A stretch of DNA of 51,380 bases from CAYRAV01 sp964422365. GTDB taxonomy: Bacteria > Bacillota > Clostridia > Lachnospirales > Lachnospiraceae. Position 1 is the first letter of the stretch, and every line of letters begins with the position of its first letter. Where the stretch lies: assembly GCA_964422365.1 (NCBI GenBank), contig CAYRAV010000015.1, positions 1-51,380 of the forward strand, in the 5' to 3' direction. The position numbers and the translations under genes are program-made. Below, one piece after another: positions 1 through 7,657 of this stretch. The notes beneath the pieces were generated by a model, which was given only the letters and a program-made list of their open reading frames with translations, had not been told where the DNA came from and did not search any database.

Positions 1-103
1 TCCTGCAGCCTTGATCCTTTAATTTTTCAAGAATAATTTCTTTCTGCATCTGCGTTCTAAGATAATTTCTTGTATCTTCTTTATTTTTCTTTGTCAAGTT
101 CAT
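1..103 (-). CDS. Fur-family transcriptional regulator, N-terminal part (runs off the left edge)
   Basis: Only the first 34 codons are in the window. The start is ATG at 103, with AGGAGG at 109-114 five bases upstream. The visible peptide is basic and ends in KEIILEKLKDQGCR, which matches the N-terminal helix of Fur/PerR/Zur proteins, where a Gly-Cys-Arg-Ile-Thr segment leads into the winged helix. The DNA-binding and metal sites lie outside the window, so Fur cannot be told from PerR or Zur. It follows the iron-transport genes on the same strand and could be the iron sensor for this block. That role is inferred from position only. Confidence 0.65.
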   Translation of the reverse strand, partial: MNLTKKNKEDTRNYLRTQMQKEIILEKLKDQGCR

Positions 104-156
104 CTTTACCTCCTATGCTGCCTTTATTCCGGCGAAACTGAAAGGTGGTGAAAAGA

Positions 157-294
157 TTAATGGCAATGTCCTCCACATTTTGAACAATCTCCGCCACACT
201 GAAGGGACTTTCCATTTTTCTTATCTTTAATCATACCTTTGATAATCAAACTTACAACCCCGATTAAAGCCAAACCTACAACCAAAGTTCCCAT
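157..294 (-). CDS. FeoB-associated Cys-rich membrane peptide (45 aa)
   Basis: A short gene too small for routine ORF calls. It has an ATG at 294 with GGAG about ten bases upstream. Residues 2-20 form one hydrophobic transmembrane segment, followed by a basic linker and a Cys-rich tail (LQCGGDCSKCGGHCH) with four cysteines and two histidines. This is the layout of the FeoB-associated Cys-rich family, which sits downstream of feoB in many Firmicutes. The tail plausibly binds Fe(II) on the cytoplasmic face near the FeoB channel; the exact function of the family is not established. It lies between feoB and the Fur-family gene on the same strand. Confidence 0.85.
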   Translation of the reverse strand: MGTLVVGLALIGVVSLIIKGMIKDKKNGKSLQCGGDCSKCGGHCH

Positions 295-492
295 AGTACG
301 ACTGCTCCTTTCCAATCTATATTGCTGTAACAATTCAGCCAGGCTTATTCACACCTTATGCTTCAATGCAAAATACATTCATTATGCATCCCTTATCGGC
401 AAAGTCCGCCAGCCCGAACAGGCATAAATTTTGCACATCTGAACTGTTACATATTGCAAAACTAATTACCATATTTATAATTTTCATATTTC
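295..492 (-). other. Intergenic stretch downstream of feoB
   Basis: About 200 bases between the feoB stop and the Cys-rich peptide. I see no convincing promoter or terminator. A 38-codon frame at 356-472 contains five cysteines but has no ribosome-binding site. I leave the stretch unassigned. Confidence 0.4.
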
Positions 493-3006
493 TTATTTTA
501 TACTTGCTGCAAATTTTTTTTCTACTTTTAGAGTTTTGCTTTCTTTGTATGGTCTAAATAATAAGTAAACAACTCCAATTACAACTAAAAATGCTATTAC
601 TGTTCCAATTCCAAATGTTCCTGCTGTAATCAATGTACCAATCTGATAGATACAAAATGCTACCACATAAGCTGCCAACATCTGATAACCAATTGCAAAC
701 CAGAACCATTTTACATTGTTCATCTCTCTTTTAATTGCTCCCATAGCTGCAAAACATGGTGCACACAATAAATTAAATGCTAAGAACGAAAATCCACTTG
801 CAATTGTAAATACTGCTCCAATATTTGTAATTGCGTTTGCTTCTGATGAAGCATACAAAATACCTAATGTTGCAACAATGTTTTCTTTTGCTACAAGTCC
901 TGTTACTGCACCAACGGTTGCCTGCCAGTTCCCCCATCCAAGTGGTATAAAGATCCATGAAACTGCATTGCCAATCCTTGCAAGAATACTGTAACTCATC
1001 TGATCTTCTGTCAGCATTGTATAGTGCCCATCTACAAAACCAAAGAATGATAAATACCAGATCAAAATAGTAGATAACAGGATAATGGTTCCTGCTTTCT
1101 TAATAAAGGACCAACCGCGTTCCCACATGCTCCTTAATACATTGCCTACTGTTGGTAAATGATATGCTGGAAGTTCCATCACAAACGGTGCCGGATCCCC
1201 TGCAAACATTTTTGTCTTCTTTAAAATAATTCCTGAACAAATAATTACCAAAATACCAATAAAGTAACAAACCGGTGCAACCCAAGCAGCTCCGCCAAAA
1301 ATAGCACCTGCCATCAATGCAATAAATGGAAGTTTTGCTCCACAAGGGATAAATGTAGTTGTCATAATTGTCATTCTACGGTCACGTTCGTTCTCAATGG
1401 TACGAGAAGCCATAATACCCGGAATACCACATCCTGTACCAATCAATATTGGAATAAAAGATTTTCCTGAAAGTCCAAATCTTCTAAAAATCCTATCCAT
1501 AATAAATGCAACTCTTGCCATATATCCACACGCTTCCAAAAATGCAAGGAAAATAAACAAGACTAACATCTGTGGTACGAATCCCAATACTGCACCAACA
1601 CCTGCGATAATACCATCTAAAATCAAGCCAGAAAGAACTTCTCCACATCCAATAGTTTCAAGAAAACCTTCTACTAAGACTGGAACACCTGGAACCCATA
1701 CACCATATTCTGCTGGGTCTGGCTCTTCTCCATTATATTGGGCAAATGTGTCAATCGCCTCCATAAAATCTTCTTTTGTAGCTGTTTCTTCTGAAATCTC
1801 CAATGTTTCTTCATCTTCTACTTCATAGGTTACTTCTTCTGTTCCATCTGGAATAGCAGCTGCAAAAGCTGTAACTGCTGTGACTGCCTGTTCACCATCA
1901 TACTCTTCTGATTCGCTGTCAATAGCATCTTCTACTTCTGATGTGTCCACACCTGTTTCCGCAATACCTGTGACATATCCCTCAATGACACTTGTGGCTT
2001 CCCCATAAGCATCTGCGTCTTCTGTATATGCAGAACTACCGATACTAAATAAATGCCATCCATCACCAAATACACCATCATTAGCCCAGTCTGTTGCCCA
2101 TGTACCTACCGTTGTAACTGAAACATAATATACCAAAAACATAATTACTGCAAAAATCGGTAATGCAAGAATTCGGTTTGTAACTATTTTATCAATTTTA
2201 TCAGATATTGTCAGCTTCTCTTTTTTATTACTTTTCGTACAACACTGATCAATAATAGACGAAATATAGGTATAACGTTCATTTGTAATTACACTTTCTG
2301 TATCATCATCAAATTCTGTTTCAATTTTTTTGATTTCTTCTGATACATCAGGTACTTGTTTCATCTGCTCTGCAATCTTATCATCTTTTTCTAATAACTT
2401 GATTGCAAAGAAACGTTTCTGCTCTTCTGGTACTTCTGCACCAATTTTATCTTCAATGCTTTCTAATACATTTTCTACTTGATCTGCAAATTTATGTACC
2501 ATGATTGTGTCATTCTTTCTATTTGCAATAGAAACTGCTTTTTCTGCTGCCTTTTGAACACCATTTCCTTTTAATGCAGAAATTTCTACTACTTCACAAC
2601 CTAAATTTTTGCTTAATTTATCAATATGTATCTTGTCACCATTCTTTTCTAGTACATCCATCATATTGACTGCCATAATCACTGGAATTCCAAGCTCCAT
2701 CAGTTGTGTAGACAGATACAGGTTTCTTTCAATATTAGTACCATCTACAATATTTAAAATCGCATCTGGACGCTCTCCAATCAGGTAATTTCTAGCTACA
2801 ACTTCTTCTAATGTATATGGTGATAAAGAATAAATTCCTGGTAAATCAACAATAGTGACATCTTTGTGACCTTTTAATTTTCCTTCCTTCTTCTCAACTG
2901 TAACACCAGGCCAGTTACCAACAAACTGATTTGAACCTGTTAATGCATTAAATAATGTTGTTTTACCGCAATTAGGGTTACCTGCAAGTGCAATTTTAAT
3001 TGACAT
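493..3006 (-). CDS. feoB: Ferrous iron transporter FeoB
   Basis: Fe(II) uptake permease of the inner membrane with a cytoplasmic G-protein domain. The G1 loop GNPNCGKTT is near the N-terminus, followed by the G3 DLPG and the G4-like NMMD. Next come a helical regulatory (GDI-like) stretch and then the membrane gate domains, including the conserved segment NLLCAPCFAAMGA near the C-terminus. The start was moved to the second ATG (3006), because AGGAG sits seven bases before it but only one base before the upstream ATG at 3012. The protein is 837 aa, longer than the roughly 670-770 usual for the family. The extra length is an acidic segment of about 120 residues after the first membrane helix (roughly residues 315-430), probably outside the cell. 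It lies downstream of two feoA genes in the same orientation. Confidence 0.97.
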   Translation of the reverse strand: MSIKIALAGNPNCGKTTLFNALTGSNQFVGNWPGVTVEKKEGKLKGHKDVTIVDLPGIYSLSPYTLEEVVARNYLIGERPDAILNIVDGTNIERNLYLSTQLMELGIPVIMAVNMMDVLEKNGDKIHIDKLSKNLGCEVVEISALKGNGVQKAAEKAVSIANRKNDTIMVHKFADQVENVLESIEDKIGAEVPEEQKRFFAIKLLEKDDKIAEQMKQVPDVSEEIKKIETEFDDDTESVITNERYTYISSIIDQCCTKSNKKEKLTISDKIDKIVTNRILALPIFAVIMFLVYYVSVTTVGTWATDWANDGVFGDGWHLFSIGSSAYTEDADAYGEATSVIEGYVTGIAETGVDTSEVEDAIDSESEEYDGEQAVTAVTAFAAAIPDGTEEVTYEVEDEETLEISEETATKEDFMEAIDTFAQYNGEEPDPAEYGVWVPGVPVLVEGFLETIGCGEVLSGLILDGIIAGVGAVLGFVPQMLVLFIFLAFLEACGYMARVAFIMDRIFRRFGLSGKSFIPILIGTGCGIPGIMASRTIENERDRRMTIMTTTFIPCGAKLPFIALMAGAIFGGAAWVAPVCYFIGILVIICSGIILKKTKMFAGDPAPFVMELPAYHLPTVGNVLRSMWERGWSFIKKAGTIILLSTILIWYLSFFGFVDGHYTMLTEDQMSYSILARIGNAVSWIFIPLGWGNWQATVGAVTGLVAKENIVATLGILYASSEANAITNIGAVFTIASGFSFLAFNLLCAPCFAAMGAIKREMNNVKWFWFAIGYQMLAAYVVAFCIYQIGTLITAGTFGIGTVIAFLVVIGVVYLLFRPYKESKTLKVEKKFAASIK

Positions 3007-3048
3007 TTTCATTCTCCTTCCGCCTTTGGCTATATTTGTTTCTTCTAC

Positions 3049-3069
3049 TTTAAATTAGCTTATACTAAC
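3049..3069 (-). promoter_or_regulatory. Dyad operator candidate in the feoA-feoB gap
   Basis: Read on the minus strand this is GTTAG, six bases, then CTAATTTAAA. The same string with the same spacing occurs at the promoter of the flavin-protein operon (7172-7192), and a close relative sits over the -10 box of the feoA promoter (3732-3746). It looks like the binding site of a shared dimeric regulator. The identity of the regulator is unknown. Confidence 0.5.
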
Positions 3070-3083
3070 CTATAAACAAAAAA

Positions 3084-3305
3084 TTATTCTACTTCTATCA
3101 TTTCAGCATCTGCTTTACGAAGTGATAATTCATATCCTCTGACTGTTACCTCAATGGGGTCTCCAAGAGGTGCTACTTTTCTTACAAATACCTCCACACC
3201 TTTTGTAATTCCCATATCCATAATACGTCTTTTGACAGGACCTTCCCCTATTAATTTTTTTACAATTACTTTTTCTCCGCATGGAACCTCTTTTAATGTC
3301 TTCAT
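3084..3305 (-). CDS. feoA: FeoA-domain protein (feoB-proximal copy)
   Basis: A 73-residue SH3-like FeoA protein. FeoA proteins are small cytosolic partners that support FeoB activity. The sequence has the family pattern of a basic N-terminal strand, a central RRIMDMGITKG segment, a middle PLGDPIEV strand and a C-terminal ELSLRKADAEMIEVE. The ATG at 3305 is preceded by a GGA/AGAGG-type ribosome-binding site. It is followed after 77 bases by feoB and preceded by a second feoA, an arrangement common in Clostridia. Confidence 0.93.
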   Translation of the reverse strand: MKTLKEVPCGEKVIVKKLIGEGPVKRRIMDMGITKGVEVFVRKVAPLGDPIEVTVRGYELSLRKADAEMIEVE

Positions 3306-3415
3306 ACCTCTTATCCTTTCTTATCATATATAAGACTGCCAAATACCTATTTTATGAATTTGACAGCCTAATTGTTTAAAATGAAATACTATTCAATAAC
3401 AGGTCCAATCACATT

Positions 3416-3634
3416 CTAAACTAAAATTTTATTTGCCATATCTTTTCCAATGGCAACTCTGGAGTCTTTCACATTTACAATCATATTTCCACCAATTTCT
3501 GAAACAACCGTTACTGTTCCTCCTGCCACAAAGCCAAGATTTTCTAAAAATCTTTTTGTTTCTTCTTTTCCACCAATCTTTTTGATTGTGCTTATTTCAC
3601 CTGCTTTTACCATACTTAAAGGCATTGCAATCAT
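3416..3634 (-). CDS. FeoA-domain protein (promoter-proximal copy)
   Basis: A second FeoA-like protein of 72 residues with the SH3-like pattern KKIGGKEETKRFLENLGFVAG, then GGNMIVNVKDSRVAI. The ATG at 3634 was chosen because AAAGGA lies six bases upstream; the longer frame would need TTG. It is the first gene after the promoter at 3734-3762, so it is the leading gene of the feoA-feoA-feoB unit. Paired feoA genes in Clostridia are thought to act as separate FeoB partners; which residues distinguish them is not visible here. Confidence 0.9.
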   Translation of the reverse strand: MIAMPLSMVKAGEISTIKKIGGKEETKRFLENLGFVAGGTVTVVSEIGGNMIVNVKDSRVAIGKDMANKILV

Positions 3635-3701
3635 CTCCAATCCTTTTATACCTGTGTATATTGTCCATTATTGATCGTATTTTAATATTGTTACTTTTTA
3701 A

Positions 3702-3716
3702 TGATATTGATTTTCA
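3702..3716. promoter_or_regulatory. Fur-box-like 7-1-7 inverted repeat
   Basis: TGATATTGATTTTCA differs at two positions from the TGATAAT-N-ATTATCA consensus for Fur-type sites. It lies about 10-25 bases downstream of the predicted start site of the feo transcript. Repression by an iron-loaded Fur is the expected effect. This is a match by eye only. Confidence 0.55.
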
Positions 3717-3731
3717 TTTACTTTTATAAGG

Positions 3732-3762
3732 TAAGTATATACTAACTGTTATTAGTTGTCAA
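3732..3762 (-). promoter_or_regulatory. Promoter of the feoA-feoA-feoB unit with overlapping dyad
   Basis: The minus strand reads TTGACA (3757-3762), a 17-base spacer, then TATACT (3734-3739), a near-consensus sigma-A promoter. The dyad GTTAG-N6-CTTAC overlaps the -10 box, so bound regulator would block polymerase. The Fur-like box lies just downstream. Confidence 0.8.
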
Positions 3763-3832
3763 GATAGTTATAATAATATTATTGCAACTTTTTATCAAAA
3801 ATATTTCCATGTTATTTACCGTTTCATGTATC

Positions 3833-4675
3833 TTATGCCAAAACATAGCACATACCTAGTAATATTCCTGCTTTCACAACCAAAAGCCATATTTCATTTC
3901 CTTTTATCTTTCCTATTCCAATGTGTATATTTCCCTTTGGACAAGTTTCAATACATCTGCCACATGAAAAACATTCTCCCATACCTATATGATCTCCTTC
4001 TTCTTCACTTGGCAAATCAATATTTGCAGGACAACGCATTTTACAAGCTCTACAGCCTTTGATACAATTTTCCCTGTTTCTTTTGATTGCAAAAACCGGC
4101 AATACAGGCAAAAGAGAAAATACAGCTCCCATAGGACAAAAAAATCGACAGAAAAATCTTTTTTCAAAAATCATTCCAATTGTAATAAGTAAAAAGAATA
4201 AATATGCAATCAAATATTGTGACCCTGGTATTTTTAATGCGTGTAATTGTGAAAATACGGTCCATAAACTATTTTCATTTATCCACTGTGCTCTTCCTAA
4301 TAGGCAGACAATCATAATTGCCAGCAAAATAATATATTTTATATATTTTAATTTCTGCCCTGCTTCTTCTGAAAATTGAAATGGTTTCTTTTTTCTCTTT
4401 TTTCTAATTCTGCTTCCAATTTCGTAAATGATATCCCCATAAATTCCAAAAGCGCAGGCAAATCCGCAGAAAAAACGTCCAAACACAATTGTGAAACCAA
4501 GCAGACAAATTAATGTGAGAACAAATGGATTTATCTCTATTATTTCTCTTGCATAAAGCTGACTGCAAATCGATTTTACACCTGAAAAGGCTGTTGAAAA
4601 TACCGCCGGAAACAGAAAGAAAAAAATAATTTTTATGATAATTGTAATAACTTCTTGTACTTTATTTTTCTTCAT
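3833..4675 (-). CDS. NapH/NosR-type membrane 4Fe-4S protein
   Basis: A 280-residue polytopic membrane protein with about five transmembrane helices and a cytoplasmic ferredoxin tail. It carries the paired membrane motifs typical of the NapH/NosR/RdxA group, FGRFFCGFACAFG and FFCRFFCPMGAVF. Near the C-terminus are two cluster motifs, CIKGCRACKMRCP and CFSCGRCIETCP, which would hold two 4Fe-4S clusters. Such proteins pass electrons across the membrane to periplasmic or extracellular partners. Its ATG follows the stop of the upstream FMN-binding gene by one base, so the two are translationally coupled. I infer that it is the membrane step feeding the neighbouring flavoproteins. The cytoplasmic donor is unknown. 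Confidence 0.88.
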   Translation of the reverse strand: MKKNKVQEVITIIIKIIFFFLFPAVFSTAFSGVKSICSQLYAREIIEINPFVLTLICLLGFTIVFGRFFCGFACAFGIYGDIIYEIGSRIRKKRKKKPFQFSEEAGQKLKYIKYIILLAIMIVCLLGRAQWINENSLWTVFSQLHALKIPGSQYLIAYLFFLLITIGMIFEKRFFCRFFCPMGAVFSLLPVLPVFAIKRNRENCIKGCRACKMRCPANIDLPSEEEGDHIGMGECFSCGRCIETCPKGNIHIGIGKIKGNEIWLLVVKAGILLGMCYVLA

Positions 4676-4676
4676 T

Positions 4677-5141
4677 CTACTGTACCGCCTTTTCTAATGC
4701 TTGTATCACAGCATTTTTTATCCCTGTAGAGCTATATGTAGCACCACTTATGGTATCTATCTCTGTTGTTTGCTTTTCTACTATCTGATCTACTATCTTT
4801 TTTGCCATATTAAGGTAAGCAGTATCCTCCTGCTTTGCAGATACAATGTTTATCTCTGTAATTGCTCCTTCTGCAACTGTTACTTCTACCTGAATCAAAC
4901 CACCAAATCCCTCTGCTTCTCCTGCATATGTTCCATCTGCATAACCTGTTTTATTTTCACCCTGTTCTGCACTTTGCTGATTTGTATTTTCTTTCTCTGC
5001 TTCATATATTATTATTTTATTCTGAAGCTGTTGGTTTTCTTCTACTTGTTTTCTATATTTTATCAAAAAATTATACCCTAGAAGTAAGATAACAATAAAA
5101 AACAGATTGCATATGCGTATGAAAAAACTTTTATATTTCAT
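4677..5141 (-). CDS. Membrane-anchored FMN-binding domain protein
   Basis: A 154-residue protein with one N-terminal transmembrane helix (about residues 7-26), a short coiled stretch, and one FMN-binding domain of the RnfG/NqrC type. The domain starts at YADGTYAGEAEGFGG and ends at the flavinylation motif DTISGATYSSTGI, where a threonine would carry FMN attached by ApbE. No apbE gene is in the window. It sits between the four-domain flavoprotein and the membrane ferredoxin on the same strand and probably forms the first extracellular flavin step after the ferredoxin. Confidence 0.9.
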   Translation of the reverse strand: MKYKSFFIRICNLFFIVILLLGYNFLIKYRKQVEENQQLQNKIIIYEAEKENTNQQSAEQGENKTGYADGTYAGEAEGFGGLIQVEVTVAEGAITEINIVSAKQEDTAYLNMAKKIVDQIVEKQTTEIDTISGATYSSTGIKNAVIQALEKAVQ

Positions 5142-5181
5142 CTTCCCTTTATTGATTCCTTTCTATACTATTTCTTTCCTA

Positions 5182-6819
5182 TTATTGTTTCGCTGTTTCT
5201 AATGCTTTTTTACATGCATCTATAATTGCATAAGAAGAACAGGTTGCTCCTGATACTACATCTACCTTTTCTAAATCGGTTCCATTTATAATTTGTGTAA
5301 CCACACCTATAAGTTTAGAGGTACCATTCGAGGCACGCGACAAATAGTAATCATTGCTTTTACTGTAATCGGTTCCTACACCTTTGATTTCTGTAATGTC
5401 TATTATTTTGTCATCCTGGATTGTAACTTTCACAGAACAGGTATATTCATAAAAGTCCTCATCATCATCCGGATAACACATCGCAGTTACAGTATATGTA
5501 CCATTTTTATAAGTTGTGCCATTCCCTGTTCCCTCCTCATTTCCTGGAGAACCTGCAGGCATAACTGTTGGCTGTACTGTCGGTCGGACTGTAGGATTTG
5601 CCGTTGTATTATGATTTGAATCGGAACTTCCTTTTCCTTTGGTTGCTGCTTTGGCTGCTTTCAAGGCATTCTTTACAGCTTCTATTATCCCTTTAGAACT
5701 AAATGTGGCACCTGATACTGTGTCTACTTTGGTTCCCTGCACTGTTACTACATCTGATAAAATCCTCCCTGCCTTTTCTAAAAATGCTGAATCATCTTCT
5801 GCTTCTGTGATTACAGCTGCCTTTAATGCTTTATCTTGAATAATAATGGCAACTGTAATATCTCCTTTAAACCCTTCTCCTGTTCCATAATAAACACCAT
5901 CTTTGTAGGGCAGCTTACCTGTAGCGGCTTGTTTATCAGTACTGCTTGTTTTTTCTTTTTGGCTATCGTCTGACTTTTCATTATTTTGCTTAGATACTGC
6001 TGCCTTTGCAAGGGCATTACGAACTGCCTCTATTAAACCTTTCGATGTAAAAGTGGCACCAGATACTGCATCTACATTCGTAGTTTGTTTTGCAACAATA
6101 TTTTGCAGCAGAGACTTTGCCCTGCTTAGATAAGAACTTCCTTCTCCCTGTGCTTCTACTACTGATATATTTTTTATTTCACCATCTTTAATCTCCACTT
6201 TTACTCTGATGCTTCCGCCAAATCCTGTTCCTGTTCCTTCGTAAGTCCCATCTTTATAAGTGCTGTTTTCTTCTACCTTTTCTACCGTTGTATTTGTCTG
6301 CTGCTTTGTATTCACTGTTTTCTCTGCCTTTGTCACTTCTCCTGTCAATGCATTTTTTACTGCTGCCATAATTCCTTTTGAACTAAAGGTTGCTCCTGAT
6401 ACGACATCTACTTCCACTGCCTGGCTTTCTATTATTCTGTCAATAACACCTTTGGCACGATTAAAAAACTGCTCATCTTCTCCGTCAGCACTCATAATAA
6501 ATATCTGGCAAATGGCTTTCTCCTTTATCTCTACTGCAACAGAAATTGTTCCGCCATATCCGGTTCCTGAACCTAAATATAAACCATCTTCTAACTGAAA
6601 ATTCCCTTTTGCTTTTTTTACTGCCTGTTTTACTTGTTCTACTTTTTTCGTATCTGTTGTTAAATTTTTCTGTTTTGTATCACTTGGTTTTTCTTGTGAT
6701 ATTTCTGCTTCATATACAGGCATTTCATAAGCTGATGCAGAACAAAATATCATTGCAGCCACAACGATTGTAGGTAATACATACCTTACCTTGCATAAAG
6801 TATATACAATCTTTTTCAT
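5182..6819 (-). CDS. Secreted tetra-FMN-binding-domain protein
   Basis: A 545-residue exported protein. Residues 1-30 form a signal peptide (basic start, hydrophobic core, CSASA end). Four FMN-binding domains follow at about 75-158, 188-270, 303-388 and 437-545, each opening with a YKDGTY-like strand and closing with a covalent-flavin motif: VVSGATFSSKG, AVSGATFTSKG, TVSGATFSSKG and VVSGATCSSYA. Linkers are rich in Lys, Thr, Gln and Pro. The fourth domain is the most divergent. Multi-flavin proteins of this type act as extracellular electron carriers in Gram-positive bacteria. It is the first gene of the unit that also encodes the one-domain protein and the membrane ferredoxin. Its terminal acceptor is not shown by sequence; ferric iron is a reasonable guess given the feo genes next door. 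Confidence 0.9.
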   Translation of the reverse strand: MKKIVYTLCKVRYVLPTIVVAAMIFCSASAYEMPVYEAEISQEKPSDTKQKNLTTDTKKVEQVKQAVKKAKGNFQLEDGLYLGSGTGYGGTISVAVEIKEKAICQIFIMSADGEDEQFFNRAKGVIDRIIESQAVEVDVVSGATFSSKGIMAAVKNALTGEVTKAEKTVNTKQQTNTTVEKVEENSTYKDGTYEGTGTGFGGSIRVKVEIKDGEIKNISVVEAQGEGSSYLSRAKSLLQNIVAKQTTNVDAVSGATFTSKGLIEAVRNALAKAAVSKQNNEKSDDSQKEKTSSTDKQAATGKLPYKDGVYYGTGEGFKGDITVAIIIQDKALKAAVITEAEDDSAFLEKAGRILSDVVTVQGTKVDTVSGATFSSKGIIEAVKNALKAAKAATKGKGSSDSNHNTTANPTVRPTVQPTVMPAGSPGNEEGTGNGTTYKNGTYTVTAMCYPDDDEDFYEYTCSVKVTIQDDKIIDITEIKGVGTDYSKSNDYYLSRASNGTSKLIGVVTQIINGTDLEKVDVVSGATCSSYAIIDACKKALETAKQ

Positions 6820-6893
6820 ATATTTTTACCATCCTTTCTTTCTATACCTCATACCTTTTATGAAGTGTGTTCTGGTTAAACTTTTACAATTTT

Positions 6894-7060
6894 TAGAACA
6901 TGTTAAAAAATTGCTTGTTACAAGACGTGTGCCACAATTTGTGGAGGATTTATTCCAAATTCATAAGGTGCAGCGGGCTGCATGGAATGAATTTGCGGAG
7001 ATTTGACTCCCCTCACAGCTGCCAAACAAAAATGCAGACATTTCTTTTTTACCGAACACA
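6894..7060. repeat. Dispersed hairpin repeat, copy 1 (diverged)
   Basis: About 125 bases here (roughly 6894-7018) match the element at 36103-36268, starting at TTAAAAAATTGCTTGTTACAAG and running through the central hairpin. The core is CAAATTCAT / ATGAATTTG enclosing GCAGCGGGCTGC. The right end is poorly conserved, so the boundary near 7060 is approximate. It lies in the long 5' leader of the flavin operon, between promoter and first gene, and would be transcribed with it. Confidence 0.75.
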
Positions 7061-7171
7061 TATGGAACAGGTTTGCTGTCATGAAAAATAAAAGTCTGCA
7101 CCAAAAAAGATGAAAGATTTTTGTTATTATTTCAAAATATTCTTTCACTCCTGTTTCTCCTCTTTTTCTAA

Positions 7172-7192
7172 TTTAAATTAGTTTTTGCTAAC
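7172..7192 (-). promoter_or_regulatory. Dyad operator candidate at the flavin-operon promoter
   Basis: The minus strand reads GTTAG, six bases, then CTAATTTAAA. Fifteen bases and the spacing are identical to the site at 3049-3069. It lies immediately downstream of the -10 box, where a bound repressor would block initiation. This ties the flavin operon to the feo genes. Confidence 0.55.
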
Positions 7193-7200
7193 ATATACCC

Positions 7201-7229
7201 ATTATATCCCATTTTAATTTTCTGCTCAA
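7201..7229 (-). promoter_or_regulatory. Promoter of the FMN-binding/ferredoxin operon
   Basis: The minus strand has TTGAGC (7224-7229), a 17-base spacer, and TATAAT (7201-7206). The transcript would carry a leader of about 370 bases before the first gene at 6819. That leader contains the hairpin repeat and an unlikely 76-codon frame with a good ribosome-binding site (6918-7148). Confidence 0.75.
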
Positions 7230-7428
7230 GCAAAAAAATCATAATGAGATTTTTTCTCATTTTGCTTTTTCTATCATAAGTTGTATACTGATATTTAGAA
7301 ACACTTTTTCTACACAGCATTTCTTTATCATTTTCTGGTCCTTTTTTGGGGTGAATGTTGTATGTATCTGCAAATTTCTCTGCAGCATAACAGAATGAAA
7401 AATATGAAAACTCAACTTGTTTTTTGTA

Positions 7429-7456
7429 TTGTTTTATTTTTTTGATATGCTAAAAT
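7429..7456 (+). promoter_or_regulatory. Possible promoter of the acyltransferase gene
   Basis: On the plus strand TTGTTT (7429-7434), a 16-base spacer, and TAAAAT (7451-7456) preceded by TGC as an extended -10. The -35 match is weak. The rest of 7230-7657 is AT-rich with no other clear feature. Confidence 0.4.
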
Positions 7457-7657
7457 GATACTATTCACAGCCATCAAACGATAAGACTGCACCATTGGAT
7501 TGTGTTTGATCATTCATATTAAAAATGAACGATTTTGAAGATGTCATTCACAAAACGCAAAATATACATATTCACTAAGACAGTTCCATTGGTCATTTTA
7601 TTCATGATGCCATTATTGAACAATTACTTAAAAATACTATTTAAGGAGGAAATTGAA

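Noticed and set aside
393..400. GCCGATAA on the minus strand, matching the sigma-28 -10 box
   Set aside because: There is no TAAA element at the right distance upstream and no flagellar gene follows.
356..472. A 38-codon minus-strand frame with five cysteines downstream of feoB
   Set aside because: No ribosome-binding site and no recognisable family; the clear small gene here is the Cys-rich peptide at 157-294.
6918..7148. A 76-codon GTG-started minus-strand frame with a GGAG-type ribosome-binding site in the flavin-operon leader
   Set aside because: Its second half runs through the dispersed hairpin repeat and the translation has no conserved-looking domain, so I treat it as leader RNA. 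A short regulatory peptide cannot be excluded.
7535..7657. Extension of the acyltransferase frame by 41 codons
   Set aside because: The ATG at 7658 has a near-perfect ribosome-binding site and the family N-terminus begins right after it; the extension has no such site.
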